Shown piece after piece: positions 52,907-64,000 of a DNA stretch of 64,000 nucleotides. How positions within the stretch are numbered: position 1 is the first letter of the stretch; each line of letters opens with the position of its first letter. The notes under the pieces are model-generated. The model saw only the letters and a program-made list of their open reading frames with translations, ran no database searches and was not told where the DNA came from. A program made the translations under genes and the position numbers. Source of the DNA: Mycobacterium syngnathidarum (GTDB lineage Bacteria; Actinomycetota; Actinomycetes; Mycobacteriales; Mycobacteriaceae); NCBI RefSeq assembly GCF_001942625.1, contig NZ_MLCL01000086.1, positions 248,001 through 312,000 on the forward strand, given 5' to 3'.

Positions 52907-54937
52907 ATGACTTCTGCCGGCCAGGTGGCCGCATCCGGTGTGCGGAACAGCGCGGTGTGGCCCGTATTGGTCGGCGTGGGCGTGCTGGCAGGGGCGGTGG
53001 CCGCGGGCATCGGCGCGCTGTCATTGGCCGAAGCGCTGACCGCCACCGGTTTGCCCGATCCCGGCCCGGTCACCACCTACGGCCTGCCGTTCGTGCGGGC
53101 CGCCGGCGAGATTGCCGCCGTAATCGCCGTCGGGTCCTTCCTGTTTGCGGCGTTCCTTGCGGCACCCCAGAGCAACGGCGTCCTCGACGTCGCCGGTTAC
53201 CGGGCACTGCGCCTCGGCTCGGCGGCTTCGGGCGTATGGACGCTGTGCGCCGCGCTGCTGGTTCCGTTGACGGTTTCCGATGTGTCCGGACAGCCGTTGC
53301 TCGACCACCTCGGACCGGCCGATGTGTGGTCGGCGTCCGGAATGGTCGATATCGCAGTCGCCTGGCGGTGGACGGCGCTCCTGGCCGCGGCCGTCACCAT
53401 CGCGAGCCTGCCCGTATTGCGGTGGGGGTGGACACCGGTGCTGCTGGCGGGGTCACTTCTGACGTTGATGCCGCTGGTGCTGACCGGACATTCCTCGGCC
53501 GGCGGTGCCCACGATCTGGCCACCAACAGCCTGTTCATCCACCTGGTGGCCGCCGCACTGTGGGCCGGCGGATTGCTGGCGTTGTCGGCCCACGCCCTTC
53601 GGGCCGGGGGCGGGTCTGACGGCCCCAACACCGCACTGGCTGCGCGACGCTTCTCTGCGCTGGCCCTGTGGTGCTTCGTCGCGATGGCCATCAGCGGTGT
53701 ACTCAACGCGCTGGTGCGCATCCAGCTGCCCGACCTGCTGCGTACCAGCTACGGCTGGTTGCTGGTGGCCAAGGTCGTCGCGCTCACCTTGCTCGGCGCA
53801 CTGGGCTGGCGTCAGCGACGGGTCAGCCTGAGCGCCCTGGCCGCCGACCCCGGCGCCCGCACACCGCTGGTCCGGCTGGCGCTGACCGAGGCCGCACTGT
53901 TCGGCGTCACGTTCGGCATCGCGGTCGGGCTGGGGCGCACCCCGCCGCCCCCCGAACCGAGGATCCCCAGCGCCACCGAAGTCGCCATCGGGTACGACTT
54001 CGCCGGGCCGCCGACGGTGGCTCGGGTGCTGTTCGACTGGCGATTCGATCTGTTGTTCGGCACCGCGGCGATCGTCGGGGCGGTGGTGTACCTGGCCGCG
54101 ACGCACCGGCTGCGCCGACGCGGCGACGCCTGGCCGACCGGCCGCACGGTCGCGTGGCTGCTGGGCTGCGCGGTCCTGCTGTTCACGACCTCATCAGGGC
54201 TCGGTCGCTACATGCCGGCGATGTTCAGTGTGCACATGATCGCCCACATGCTGCTGTCCATGCTGGTGCCGGTGCTCCTGGTGCTGGGCGCCCCGGTGAC
54301 CCTGGCGCTGCGCGCCCTGCCCGCCGCGGGCCGCGGATCGCCACCGGGCCCCCGGGAGTGGCTGCTGGCGGCGTTGCACTCCAGGGTGTCGCAGTTCCTG
54401 ACCCATCCGATCGTCGCGACGGTATTGTTCGTGGCCGGCTTCTACGGCCTGTACTTCGGCGGCATATTCGACTCCGCGGTGAGCAGCCACGCGGCGCACA
54501 TCCTGATGAACGTGCACTTCCTGCTTTCGGGTTACCTGTTCTATTGGGTGGTCATCGGAGTGGACCCGACCCCCAGGCCCGTTCCGCACCTGGTGAAGAT
54601 CGGGATGGTGTTCGCCTCGCTGCCGCTGCACGCGTTCTTCGGCGTGGTGATGATGGGCATGGACACCGTCCTCGGCGAAGGCTTCTACCGGTCATTGCAC
54701 TTGCCGTGGCACACCGACCTCGCCGGGGACCAGCACCTGGGCGGCGCCATCGCCTGGGCGGCCGGAGAGGTTCCGCTGGTCATCGTGATGCTGGCACTGC
54801 TGATTCAGTGGCGGCGCAGCGATCAGCGCACCGCCAAGCGGCTGGACCGGGCCGCCGACCGCGACGACGACGCCGATCTGGCGGCCTACAACGCGATGCT
54901 CGCCGAGATGGCGCGACGCGACCGTCCTTCCGGCTGA
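52907..54937 (+). CDS. CopD/CtaG fusion membrane protein, second paralogue
   Basis: 676 residues. Same layout as the protein at 7359-9314: an N-terminal CopD-like helix bundle and a C-terminal CtaG domain with FSVHMIAHMLLSML and NVHFLLSGYLFYW. Copper-ligand Met/His spacing is conserved between the two. A copper-import or oxidase-metallation role is likely. Located between plsB2 and ssb, outside the copper island; no ECF-type promoter is seen upstream, so its control differs from that locus. Probably the ancestral or constitutive copy. Confidence 0.85.
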   Translation: MTSAGQVAASGVRNSAVWPVLVGVGVLAGAVAAGIGALSLAEALTATGLPDPGPVTTYGLPFVRAAGEIAAVIAVGSFLFAAFLAAPQSNGVLDVAGYRALRLGSAASGVWTLCAALLVPLTVSDVSGQPLLDHLGPADVWSASGMVDIAVAWRWTALLAAAVTIASLPVLRWGWTPVLLAGSLLTLMPLVLTGHSSAGGAHDLATNSLFIHLVAAALWAGGLLALSAHALRAGGGSDGPNTALAARRFSALALWCFVAMAISGVLNALVRIQLPDLLRTSYGWLLVAKVVALTLLGALGWRQRRVSLSALAADPGARTPLVRLALTEAALFGVTFGIAVGLGRTPPPPEPRIPSATEVAIGYDFAGPPTVARVLFDWRFDLLFGTAAIVGAVVYLAATHRLRRRGDAWPTGRTVAWLLGCAVLLFTTSSGLGRYMPAMFSVHMIAHMLLSMLVPVLLVLGAPVTLALRALPAAGRGSPPGPREWLLAALHSRVSQFLTHPIVATVLFVAGFYGLYFGGIFDSAVSSHAAHILMNVHFLLSGYLFYWVVIGVDPTPRPVPHLVKIGMVFASLPLHAFFGVVMMGMDTVLGEGFYRSLHLPWHTDLAGDQHLGGAIAWAAGEVPLVIVMLALLIQWRRSDQRTAKRLDRAADRDDDADLAAYNAMLAEMARRDRPSG

Positions 54938-55097
54938 CCTCGCGGTTATCCCCAGCCTGAGTTTCATCCACAGCCGACGGGTGCGTCGGGCCCCGGGGCA
55001 TCGTTCCTGTCGGGCCGCCGACGGTCAATGGCTGCGTAAGGCGGTCGACGCTTCCACATCGGCCGCCGGAGCCAGAGTGAAGCGAAAGGAACCAGAA

Positions 55098-55541
55098 ATG
55101 TTCGAGACACCGATCACGATCGTGGGCAACATCATCACCGACCCGGTCCGGCGGCGGTTCGGGGATCAGGAGTTGTACAAGTTCCGGGTGGCCAGCAATT
55201 CACGCAGGCGTACCCCCGACGGGACGTGGGAGCACGGCAACACGTTGTACGTCACGGTCAACTGCTGGGGCCACCTGGCCACGGGGGCCAGTGCCTCGCT
55301 GATGAAGGGCGACGCGGTCGTGGTGGTCGGCCACATCCACACCAGTGAGTACGACGACAAGGAAGGCGTGCGCCGCTCCTCGGTGGAGGTCCGGGCCACC
55401 GCCGTCGGCCCGGACCTGTCGCGCTGCACGGCCAGGGTCGCGCCGCTGCCGAAACCCGCACCGGTCGCTGCCGAGTCCGAGGATGCTCTCGACGACGCCG
55501 AAACCGAGCCTGACGAGGGCGACCTGCCACTGTCGGCCTAG
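55098..55541 (+). CDS. Single-stranded DNA-binding protein paralogue (SsbB/Rv2478c-like)
   Basis: 147 residues from ATG 55098 (GAAAGGA upstream). OB-fold with TPITIVGNIITDPVRRR, FRVASNSR, VTVNCWGHLA and KGDAVVVVGHI. The acidic tail ends DLPLSA, not the DDDIPF-type tip that recruits partner proteins in the main SSB. It is likely the second mycobacterial SSB, with a specialised role in repair or recombination. Confidence 0.85.
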   Translation: MFETPITIVGNIITDPVRRRFGDQELYKFRVASNSRRRTPDGTWEHGNTLYVTVNCWGHLATGASASLMKGDAVVVVGHIHTSEYDDKEGVRRSSVEVRATAVGPDLSRCTARVAPLPKPAPVAAESEDALDDAETEPDEGDLPLSA

Positions 55542-55650
55542 CCACATTCGGTCACGCCTAGGATGGGCGCGAGTGAGTTGGGCTTGACGCGACCCTTCGC
55601 GCAAGCGCCCATCCGACGTTCCCGAAAGCTTCAGAAAGGCACATCACGGC

Positions 55651-57324
<1,674 letters not shown>

Positions 57325-57423
57325 CCCGTGACAGGGTAAACGGCGCAGCGGGCTCGATGACGCTACTAATGTCGCAGCTATGCACCAGTGCCGGTGTGTG
57401 GGCGTGAGTAGGGAGTGATCCGT

Positions 57424-60400
57424 ATGACGGCCGAACCGGGAGCTGTTAGGGGACAGGGAATTAGCGACCGGGATCGCGCACAGGCACCACCTGAGGTGAT
57501 CCACCGGCTCGCCAAGGCGTTCCTGTCCACCTACCGGGCTCCGCAGGCCGGTGCGCCGGGGGTGGCCGCCACCGGTCCCCAGGCCGCGGTGGCCGAGCGC
57601 CTTGTCTCCGATGGTGTGGTGGCCGCCCACCATGCGTTGGGCGGCCAGCGGGCGCCGGGCGAAACCAAGGTCATCGTGTACCCCGGTGACGCCGACTCCG
57701 GCCCGGCCCTGCAGATCGTCACCGAACAGGCGGCGATGCTGGTGGATTCGGTGACGGTGTTGTTGCACCGCCACGGCATCGCCTACCCGGCCATCATGAA
57801 CCCGGTCTTCCGGGTACACCGCGACGCCGAGGGTGTTCTGCTGGATTTCCAGCCCGCCGCCGAAGCCACCGGCGTCGACGGCGTCGACGAATGCTGGATC
57901 CTGGTCCCGGTCCATGGCGCGGCCGACGGACCGGCACTGACCGACGTGGTCGGGCTGGTGCCCCGTGTCCTGGCCGAGGCCCGGCAGATCGGGGTGGACG
58001 CCGCGGCCATGGGCGCGGCGCTGCACGGCCTGGCCAACGATGTCGCCACCGATGTCGAGGGCCGGTTTCCCAACACCGACCGCAGGGATGTCGCCGCGCT
58101 GTTGCGCTGGCTCTCCGACGGGCATTTCGTGCTGCTGGGCTACCAGCAGTGCTCGATCAGCGACGGGCAGGCCGCAGTCGAACCGTCGAGCCGGCTCGGC
58201 GTACTCAAGCTGCGCGAGGACGTCCTTCCGCCGCTGACCGCCGCCGACGATCTGATGGTGCTGGCTCAGGCCACCATGCCGAGCTATGTGCGCTACGGCG
58301 CCAACCCGTACATCGTCGTCGTCCGCGAGAGCGGCGGCGAGCGCCGTGATGCCACCGCCACGGAGCATCGTTTCGTCGGCCTGTTCACCGTGGCCGCGAT
58401 GAACGCCAACGTGCTGGAGATCCCATTGATCTCGCGCCGGGTCGAGGAGGCGCTGGCCATGGCGCGCCGCGACCCCAGCCACCCCGGGCAGCTGCTGCGC
58501 GACATCATCCAGACCATCCCGCGCCCCGAACTGTTCGCGTTGAGTTCCAAGCAGCTGCTGGACATGGCACTGACCGTGGTGGATCTGGGCTCGCGGCGCC
58601 GTACCCTGCTCTTCCTGCGCGCAGATCAGCTGGCGCATTTCGTGTCCTGCCTGGTGTACCTGCCGCGAGACCGTTACACCACCGCGGTGCGGCTGGAGAT
58701 GCAGGACATCCTGGTGCGCGAACTCGGTGGCGACAATATCGACTACTCGGCGCGGGTCAGTGAATCACCTTGGGCGGTAGTCCATTTCATCGTGCGGCTG
58801 CCCGACGATACCTCTTCGCACTCGGTGGACACCTCCGCGGAGAACGAGAACCGGATCCAGGATCTGCTGACCGAGGCCGCCCGCAACTGGGGGGACCGCA
58901 TGACCAGCGCCGCAGCGCACGCGGCGTTGAGCCCGGCCGCGGTCGAGCACTATGCCACGGCGCTTCCCGAAGATTACAAACAAGCCGTCGCTCCGGCCGA
59001 TGCCATCGCCGATATCGCGATCATCGAGGGGCTGCAAGACAATTCGGTGAAGTTGGTTTTCGATGAGGGCGGGGAAGACGGTCCGGCCCAGCTCACCTGG
59101 TACCTGGGCGGCCAGTCGGCCTCGCTGAGCGAGCTGCTGCCGATGCTGCAGTCGATGGGTGTGGTGGTTCTCGAGGAGCGTCCGTACACCGTCCGCCGGG
59201 CCGACGGCCTGCCGGTGTGGATCTACCAGTTCAAGGTGATGCGGCAACGCGGCATCCCCGACGCGCCGGATGCCGCCGCGCGCGAGGCGACCGCGCAGCG
59301 GTTCGCCGATGCGGTCACCGCCATCTGGCACGGGTGGGTCGAGGTGGACCGGTTCAACGAACTGGTGCTGCGTGCCGACCTGACGTGGCAGCAGGTGGTG
59401 ATCCTGCGCGCATACGCGAAGTACCTGCGCCAGGCCGGTTTCCCGTACAGCCAGTCGCACATCGAATCGGTGGTGAACGAGAACCCGCACACCACACAGT
59501 CATTGGTTCAGCTGTTCGAGGCGCTGTTCGATCCGTCCGAGGAGACCGCGGGCTCCCGCGACGCCCAGGGGGCGGCCGCTGCGGTGGCCGCCGACATCGA
59601 CGCCCTGGTCAGCCTCGACACCGACCGGGTGCTGCGCGCCTTCGCCACCTTGATCCAGGCCACTCTGCGCACGAACTACTTTGTGCAGCAGCCTAATTCG
59701 GCCCGGCAACGTGGCGCGGTGGCGATGAAGCTGAACCCCGGCCTGATCAACGAACTGCCGTTGCCGCGGCCCAAGTTCGAGATCTTCGTGTACTCGCCGC
59801 GAGTGGAGGGTGTGCATCTCCGGTTCGGGTTCGTGGCCCGCGGCGGGTTGCGCTGGTCGGACCGTCGTGAGGACTTCCGCACCGAGATCCTCGGCCTCGT
59901 CAAGGCGCAGGCCGTGAAGAATGCGGTCATCGTGCCGGTCGGGGCCAAGGGCGGGTTCGTGGTGAAGCGACCGCCCGTACCGACCGGCGACGCCGCCGTC
60001 GACCGCGAGGCCACCCGGGCCGAAGGCGTTGCGTGCTATCAGCTTTTCATCTCCGGACTGCTCGACGTGACCGACAACGTCGACAAGGGAACCGGTGCCG
60101 TCGTCACCCCACCCGATGTGGTGCGGCGGGACGGGGAGGACGCCTACCTGGTGGTCGCGGCCGACAAGGGCACCGCCACGTTCTCCGACATCGCCAACGA
60201 GGTCGCGAAGTCCTACGGGTTCTGGCTCGGTGACGCGTTCGCCTCCGGCGGCTCCATCGGCTACGACCACAAGGCCATGGGGATCACCGCCAAGGGCGCC
60301 TGGGAATCGGTGAAGCGCCACTTCCGGGAGATGGGCGTGGATACCCAGAGCCAGGACTTCACCGTCGTCGGTGTCGGCGACATGAGCGGCGACGTGTTCG

Positions 60401-62280
60401 GCAACGGCATGCTGCTGTCGAAGCACATCCGGCTGATCGCCGCTTTCGATCACCGACACATCTTCGTCGATCCCAACCCCGACCCGGCGGTGTCGTGGGT
60501 GGAGCGCAAGCGGCTGTTCGAGCTGCCGCGGTCCAGCTGGGAAGACTACGACGCCAAACTGATCAGCGAGGGCGGCGGCGTCTTCAGTCGCCAGCAGAAG
60601 TCGATCGCGCTCAGCCCCCAGGCCCGCGCGGCGCTCGGGATCGACAGTAGCGTCGAGGAACTCACCCCGCCGGCGTTGATGAAGGCCGTCCTCAAGGCGC
60701 CCGTCGATCTGCTGTGGAACGGCGGGATCGGCACCTATGTCAAGGCCGAGACCGAGGCCGATGTCGGTGATCGGGCCAACGACCAGATCCGGGTGTGCGG
60801 TAACGAGGTGCGGGCCAAGGTCATCGGTGAGGGCGGCAACCTCGGAGTGACGTCGCTGGGGCGAATCGAGTTCGACCTGGCCGGCGGTCGGATCAACACC
60901 GACGCGCTGGACAACTCGGCGGGCGTGGACTGCTCCGACCACGAAGTCAACATCAAGATCCTGATCGACTCCCTGGTCACCGCGGGCCGGATCGAGCCCA
61001 GCCAGCGCACCGATCTGCTGTTGTCGATGACCGATGAGGTCGGCGCCCTGGTGCTGACCGACAACAAGGATCAGAACGACTTGATGGGCACCAGCCGGAC
61101 CAACTCCGCGAGTATGTTCTCGGTCCACGCCCGGATGATCAAGGAGTTCGCGGCCAACCGTGGGCTCAACCGCGAGCTGGAGGCGTTGCCCTCGGAGAAG
61201 GAGGTCCGACGCCGCGCCGATGCTGGAATCGGTTTGACCTCACCCGAATTGGCCACCCTGATGGCCCACGTCAAGCTCAATCTCAAGGATGACGTGCTGG
61301 CCAGTGACCTGCCCGATCAGGAGGTGTTCGCGTCCCGGCTGCCGGAGTACTTCCCAGAGAAGCTGCGCGAGCAGTTCACCAGCGAGATCCGGTCGCACCA
61401 GCTGCGCCGGGAGATCGTCACCACCATGCTGGTCAACGACCTCGTCGACACGAGTGGCATCAGCTACGCCTACCGGATCACCGAGGATGTCGGCGTCGGC
61501 CCCGTCGACGCGGTGCGCAGCTACGTCGCCACCGACGCCATCTTCGGAATCGGCAAGGTATGGCGCGAGATTCGTTCCGCCGGTGACGACGGAGTGCCGG
61601 TGGCCGTGACCGACCGCATGACGCTGGATCTGCGCCGGCTGGTCGACCGGGCCGGCCGCTGGCTGCTCAACTACCGTCCGCAGCCGCTGGCCGTCGGCGC
61701 CGAGATCAACCGGTTCGCCGCCCAGGTGTCGGCCCTGCGCCCGCAGATGCCGCAGTGGCTGCGTGGTGACGACAAGGCCATCGTCGAAAAGGAGGCGGGT
61801 GAGTTCGTCGCGCACGGCGTCCCAGACGACCTGGCATATGCGGTGGCGACCGGTCTTTACCAGTACAGCCTGCTCGACGTGATCGACATCTCCGACATCG
61901 TCGACCGCGACGCCGCCGAGGTGGCCGACACCTACTTCGCGCTGATGGACCGCCTGGGCGCCGACGGCCTGCTCAGCGCGGTATCGCGGCTCGGCCGAGA
62001 TGACCGATGGCATTCCTTGGCACGGTTGGCGATTCGGGACGACATCTACGGTTCTCTTCGCGCGTTGTGCTTCGACGTGCTCGCGGTCGGCGAACCTGAC
62101 GAGACCGGCGAGGAGAAGATCGCCGAGTGGGAGCTGACCAACAGCTCGCGGGTGGCCCGCGCCCGACGCACGCTGACCGAGATATACCAAGATGGTGAAC
62201 AGGACCTGGCGACTTTGTCTGTGGCAGCGCGTCAGATCCGCAGCATGACACGAACGAGTGGAACGGGAACGACTGCGTGA
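57424..62280 (+). CDS. gdh: Large NAD-specific glutamate dehydrogenase (L-180 class)
   Basis: 1618 residues from ATG 57424, which has AGGGAG 9 nt upstream; GTG 57415 would overlap that site. An extended N-terminal region (about 1-700, ACT-like folds) precedes the catalytic domain with [16 protein letters not shown] and the GAKGGFVVK loop (about 838-847), then the NAD domain [14 protein letters not shown] and a long C-terminal region. It deaminates glutamate to 2-oxoglutarate; in mycobacteria it is inhibited by GarA. TAATGT at 57367-57372 is a possible -10. It overlaps the next gene by 4 bp. Confidence 0.93.
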   Translation: MTAEPGAVRGQGISDRDRAQAPPEVIHRLAKAFLSTYRAPQAGAPGVAATGPQAAVAERLVSDGVVAAHHALGGQRAPGETKVIVYPGDADSGPALQIVTEQAAMLVDSVTVLLHRHGIAYPAIMNPVFRVHRDAEGVLLDFQPAAEATGVDGVDECWILVPVHGAADGPALTDVVGLVPRVLAEARQIGVDAAAMGAALHGLANDVATDVEGRFPNTDRRDVAALLRWLSDGHFVLLGYQQCSISDGQAAVEPSSRLGVLKLREDVLPPLTAADDLMVLAQATMPSYVRYGANPYIVVVRESGGERRDATATEHRFVGLFTVAAMNANVLEIPLISRRVEEALAMARRDPSHPGQLLRDIIQTIPRPELFALSSKQLLDMALTVVDLGSRRRTLLFLRADQLAHFVSCLVYLPRDRYTTAVRLEMQDILVRELGGDNIDYSARVSESPWAVVHFIVRLPDDTSSHSVDTSAENENRIQDLLTEAARNWGDRMTSAAAHAALSPAAVEHYATALPEDYKQAVAPADAIADIAIIEGLQDNSVKLVFDEGGEDGPAQLTWYLGGQSASLSELLPMLQSMGVVVLEERPYTVRRADGLPVWIYQFKVMRQRGIPDAPDAAAREATAQRFADAVTAIWHGWVEVDRFNELVLRADLTWQQVVILRAYAKYLRQAGFPYSQSHIESVVNENPHTTQSLVQLFEALFDPSEETAGSRDAQGAAAAVAADIDALVSLDTDRVLRAFATLIQATLRTNYFVQQPNSARQRGAVAMKLNPGLINELPLPRPKFEIFVYSPRVEGVHLRFGFVARGGLRWSDRREDFRTEILGLVKAQAVKNAVIVPVGAKGGFVVKRPPVPTGDAAVDREATRAEGVACYQLFISGLLDVTDNVDKGTGAVVTPPDVVRRDGEDAYLVVAADKGTATFSDIANEVAKSYGFWLGDAFASGGSIGYDHKAMGITAKGAWESVKRHFREMGVDTQSQDFTVVGVGDMSGDVFGNGMLLSKHIRLIAAFDHRHIFVDPNPDPAVSWVERKRLFELPRSSWEDYDAKLISEGGGVFSRQQKSIALSPQARAALGIDSSVEELTPPALMKAVLKAPVDLLWNGGIGTYVKAETEADVGDRANDQIRVCGNEVRAKVIGEGGNLGVTSLGRIEFDLAGGRINTDALDNSAGVDCSDHEVNIKILIDSLVTAGRIEPSQRTDLLLSMTDEVGALVLTDNKDQNDLMGTSRTNSASMFSVHARMIKEFAANRGLNRELEALPSEKEVRRRADAGIGLTSPELATLMAHVKLNLKDDVLASDLPDQEVFASRLPEYFPEKLREQFTSEIRSHQLRREIVTTMLVNDLVDTSGISYAYRITEDVGVGPVDAVRSYVATDAIFGIGKVWREIRSAGDDGVPVAVTDRMTLDLRRLVDRAGRWLLNYRPQPLAVGAEINRFAAQVSALRPQMPQWLRGDDKAIVEKEAGEFVAHGVPDDLAYAVATGLYQYSLLDVIDISDIVDRDAAEVADTYFALMDRLGADGLLSAVSRLGRDDRWHSLARLAIRDDIYGSLRALCFDVLAVGEPDETGEEKIAEWELTNSSRVARARRTLTEIYQDGEQDLATLSVAARQIRSMTRTSGTGTTA

Positions 62281-62684
62281 GTTTTACAACGCCGGTGCAT
62301 GTGCGCTGGTCGGACATCGACATGTACCAGCACATCAACCACGCCACCATGGTGACGATCCTCGAAGAGGCCCGGATCCCGTTTCTGCGTGAGCCCTTCG
62401 GCGCCACGATCGACACCATCGGCCTACTGATCGCCGACGTGAACATCTCCTACAAGGGGCAGCTGCGGCTGGTTGACTCTCCGCTTCAGGTGACCATGTG
62501 GTCCAAGCGGGTGCGTGCCGTCGACTTCACCATCGGTTACGAGGTGCGCTCGGTCAATGCCGCCGCGGACTCCAAGCCTTCGGTGATCGGTGAGACTCAG
62601 CTCGCCGCCGTACACATCGCCGAGCAACGACTGGAACGGCTGACCCCTGAGCAGCGTGGCTACCTGGAGAGCCATCTGCGATGA
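62277..62684 (+). CDS. Hotdog-fold acyl-CoA thioesterase (Rv2475c-like)
   Basis: 135 residues from GTG 62277. 4HBT-type hotdog: [19 protein letters not shown] with the catalytic Asp, and [19 protein letters not shown] on the long beta-sheet. It would hydrolyse an acyl-CoA; the substrate is unknown. Coupled to gdh (GTGA) and to the next gene (ATGA), as in the Rv2476c-Rv2474c order. Confidence 0.85.
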   Translation: MSFTTPVHVRWSDIDMYQHINHATMVTILEEARIPFLREPFGATIDTIGLLIADVNISYKGQLRLVDSPLQVTMWSKRVRAVDFTIGYEVRSVNAAADSKPSVIGETQLAAVHIAEQRLERLTPEQRGYLESHLR

Positions 62685-63337
62685 CCGCCCCGGAGCGCGG
62701 CCTGTGGATCGACGATCCGCGCGACCGTAGGGATCTCGCGACTTTCCTCGACCGTGCATTGCGGCTCGACGATGCTGCGGTGGTGCGGTTGCGGGAGCGT
62801 ACCGGCGGGCAGGCCGTGGCCTGGGTGGCGACGGGGCTGGAGGTGCTGGCCAGCCGCGTGGTGTCCGGTCGCCTGCGTCCGTCGGATCTGTCCGCGGGGG
62901 CCGACGCGCTGGTGAACGGGCTGTCCTCTGCAGCAGAGGGATACGTCGACCCCGGCTTCCCGATGGACTCGGCTTGGCGAGGTGGGTTGCCGCCCGAGGA
63001 CGGGTTCGTCCACCTCGACGACGTGCCCGCCCGGCTGATGCTCGATCTGGCCCGGCAGGGTGGCGAATTGGCCCGCGAACACGGCAGCGCCCACGGGCCG
63101 CCGGCCTCTCTGATGGACCAGGAAGTGATCCAGGTCAGCGCAGGCGATTTCAGCGTCGGGGTGCCGATGCGCTGCGTATTTGCGTTGACCGCCATGGGTT
63201 TTCTGCCGCCGACCGGCAATGAGGTCAGTGAGCAGGAGATCGTGCGGGTCCGCGCGCACCCGTCGTGGCTGCGCATCGACGCCCGCTTCGGCTCGGTGTA
63301 CCGCCGTCGCGAAAGTGCCGCATTGATCCTGGGCTGA
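62681..63337 (+). CDS. Conserved mycobacterial protein of unknown function (Rv2474c-like)
   Basis: 218 residues. No domain that I recognise. Mixed helical sequence with an acidic/aromatic N-terminus (GLWIDDPRDRRDLATFLDRA), a central FPMDSAWRGGLPP segment, and a C-terminal basic strand region WLRIDARFGSVYRRRES. No membrane helix or signal. It is the last gene of the gdh operon and is coupled by 4 bp to the thioesterase. Confidence 0.75.
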   Translation: MTAPERGLWIDDPRDRRDLATFLDRALRLDDAAVVRLRERTGGQAVAWVATGLEVLASRVVSGRLRPSDLSAGADALVNGLSSAAEGYVDPGFPMDSAWRGGLPPEDGFVHLDDVPARLMLDLARQGGELAREHGSAHGPPASLMDQEVIQVSAGDFSVGVPMRCVFALTAMGFLPPTGNEVSEQEIVRVRAHPSWLRIDARFGSVYRRRESAALILG

Positions 63338-63351
63338 GTCCCGCCGTGTCG

Positions 63352-63471
63352 CGCCAGAGTGGCTCTCGGGCCCGAGCGTCACGCTGGCGTGGCGCCTGCG
63401 AGGCTTGGCTTGGCTTCCAGCGCTGCTTTGCCACGCTGGAGTGGCACTGGGAGGCGACGGCCACTCTGGCG
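63352..63471. repeat. Cluster of GCCA(G/C)NNTGGC-type palindromes between convergent genes
   Basis: CGCCAGAGTGGC (63352-63363) and its exact reverse complement GCCACTCTGGCG (63460-63471) bracket a 120-bp segment. Inside are further palindromes: CTCGGGCCCGAG (63365-63376), CACGCTGGCGTG (63380-63391) and GCCACGCTGGAGTGGC (63430-63445). A stable cruciform or bidirectional terminator between gdh-operon end and the alpha-glucosidase gene is likely; a REP-like repeat is an alternative. Confidence 0.65.
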
Positions 63472-63472
63472 T

Positions 63473-63536
63473 GACCATGCGTAGGGGCGACCATGCGTAG
63501 GCGTGACAATGCGTAGGGGCGACGATGCGCCGGTGA
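63473..63536. repeat. Four tandem 16-bp repeats
   Basis: Units begin at 63473, 63489, 63505 and 63521. The first reads GACCATGCGTAGGGGC; units 2 and 3 differ at 3 and 1 bases, and unit 4 is decayed in its second half. A further partial copy follows. A short VNTR-like array abutting the palindrome cluster. Confidence 0.75.
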
Positions 63537-63572
63537 ACATGCGGCGGACGGCCATGTGCCGAGTCGCTATTG

Positions 63573-64000
63573 CTAGACCACCCACACGGCGGTGTCGGGG
63601 GGCAGTCGCCCATCGATCAGTTCGCCGCTGTTCAGCAGCACCTCGCCGGGCGGTAGCGGCATGGGCACCGCGCCGGTGTTGAGGACACACACCAGGCCGC
63701 CTCCGCGCCGCAACGTCAGAACATCGCCGGCGGTGGCCAGCTCGACCCGGCTGCCAGTGAATTCTCCACGGCTGGAACGTAATTCGATCGCCCGCTGGTA
63801 GAAATGCAGTGTCGAGGACGGATCGTCCTGTTGGCGCTGCACGGTCAACGGGGCCCAGTCGGCAGGGGCCGGCAGCCAGGTGTCGGTGTTCGAGGAGAAC
63901 CCGAACGGCGGGGTATCGCCCGACCACGGCATCGGCACCCGGCATCCGTCGCGCCCGCGTTCGGTGTGACCGGAGCGCTCCCACACCGGATCCTGCAGCA
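63573..64000 (-). CDS. C-terminal part of a GH13 alpha-glucosidase (AglA/Rv2471-like), truncated by the window
   Basis: Only the last ~142 residues are visible; the gene starts beyond the right edge. GH13 end-of-barrel CRVPMPWSGD and the C-terminal beta-domain (VLTLRRGGGLVCVLNTGA, then PPDTAVWVV). Consistent with the alpha-glucosidase near gdh in M. tuberculosis. Confidence 0.8.
   Translation of the reverse strand, partial: LQDPVWERSGHTERGRDGCRVPMPWSGDTPPFGFSSNTDTWLPAPADWAPLTVQRQQDDPSSTLHFYQRAIELRSSRGEFTGSRVELATAGDVLTLRRGGGLVCVLNTGAVPMPLPPGEVLLNSGELIDGRLPPDTAVWVV

Noticed and set aside
63473..63536. CRISPR array
   Set aside because: The 16-bp units are directly abutting with no spacers, and no cas gene is present.

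Overview
The window is chromosomal DNA of a mycobacterium, most likely a fast-growing Mycolicibacterium-type species. It is GC-rich throughout. It carries the methylcitrate operon with an RamB/PrpR-type regulator, mycobactin-type genes mbtK-mbtL-mbtM, an MmpS/MmpL pair, a WS/DGAT-plsC-plsB2 lipid operon, and the large NAD-glutamate dehydrogenase behind an EttA-type ABC-F protein. This order resembles the M. tuberculosis Rv2471-Rv2484c block. I saw no insertion sequence, CRISPR array, prophage or rRNA. There is one tRNA.

Layout. (1) 1-10.8 kb is a copper-handling island. It holds the end of an NRPS-type synthetase with a terminal reductase, a free HMA metallochaperone, a PepSY membrane protein, an ECF sigma factor that I identify as SigC, a CtpB-type copper P1B-ATPase, a four-helix membrane protein, a 36-residue metallothionein-like protein, a CopD/CtaG fusion, a Met/His-rich membrane protein and a zinc-finger anti-sigma-like membrane protein. 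Five genes here have an upstream element of the form (G/C)GGAAC-17 nt-CGAC(C/T)A with invariant spacing, which I read as the promoter of the local ECF sigma factor. (2) 10.9-21.1 kb holds prpR divergent from prpD-prpB-prpC, then pyruvate carboxylase, a flavin-independent MTHFR-like protein and a dihydropteroate-synthase-like protein. (3) 21.6-24.9 kb holds mbtK, mbtL, mbtM (no mbtN) and a DHFR/RibD-like protein. (4) 24.9-33.9 kb is an eight-gene minus-strand operon for sugar and sugar-acid oxidation (membrane protein, GH15, SDR, pyruvate-oxidase-like TPP enzyme, membrane protein, gluconate-dehydrogenase small subunit, GMC flavoprotein, enolase-superfamily dehydratase). A divergent MarR gene faces it, with a perfect nested palindrome between them. 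(5) 34.5-38.5 kb is mmpS-mmpL-tetR with a clear promoter/operator. (6) 38.6-44.9 kb is a four-gene CoA-ligase/aldolase/amidohydrolase/2-hydroxyacid dehydrogenase operon with a GntR regulator and a divergent metallo-beta-lactamase-fold gene. (7) 44.9-47.1 kb holds a universal stress protein, a class II Fic protein and tRNA-Arg(UCU). (8) 47.4-64 kb holds core lipid, copper, ssb, ettA and gdh genes, an unusual palindrome/tandem-repeat intergenic region, and the end of an alpha-glucosidase running off the right edge.

The most striking system is region 1. A dedicated ECF sigma factor appears to drive a set of copper proteins next to the end of a possible metallophore (chalkophore-type) synthetase, with an unannotated metallothionein in the middle. 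Many transcription units appear leaderless (TANNNT 5-9 nt before the start codon), which is common in mycobacteria. Long antisense open frames are high-GC artefacts and are left out.
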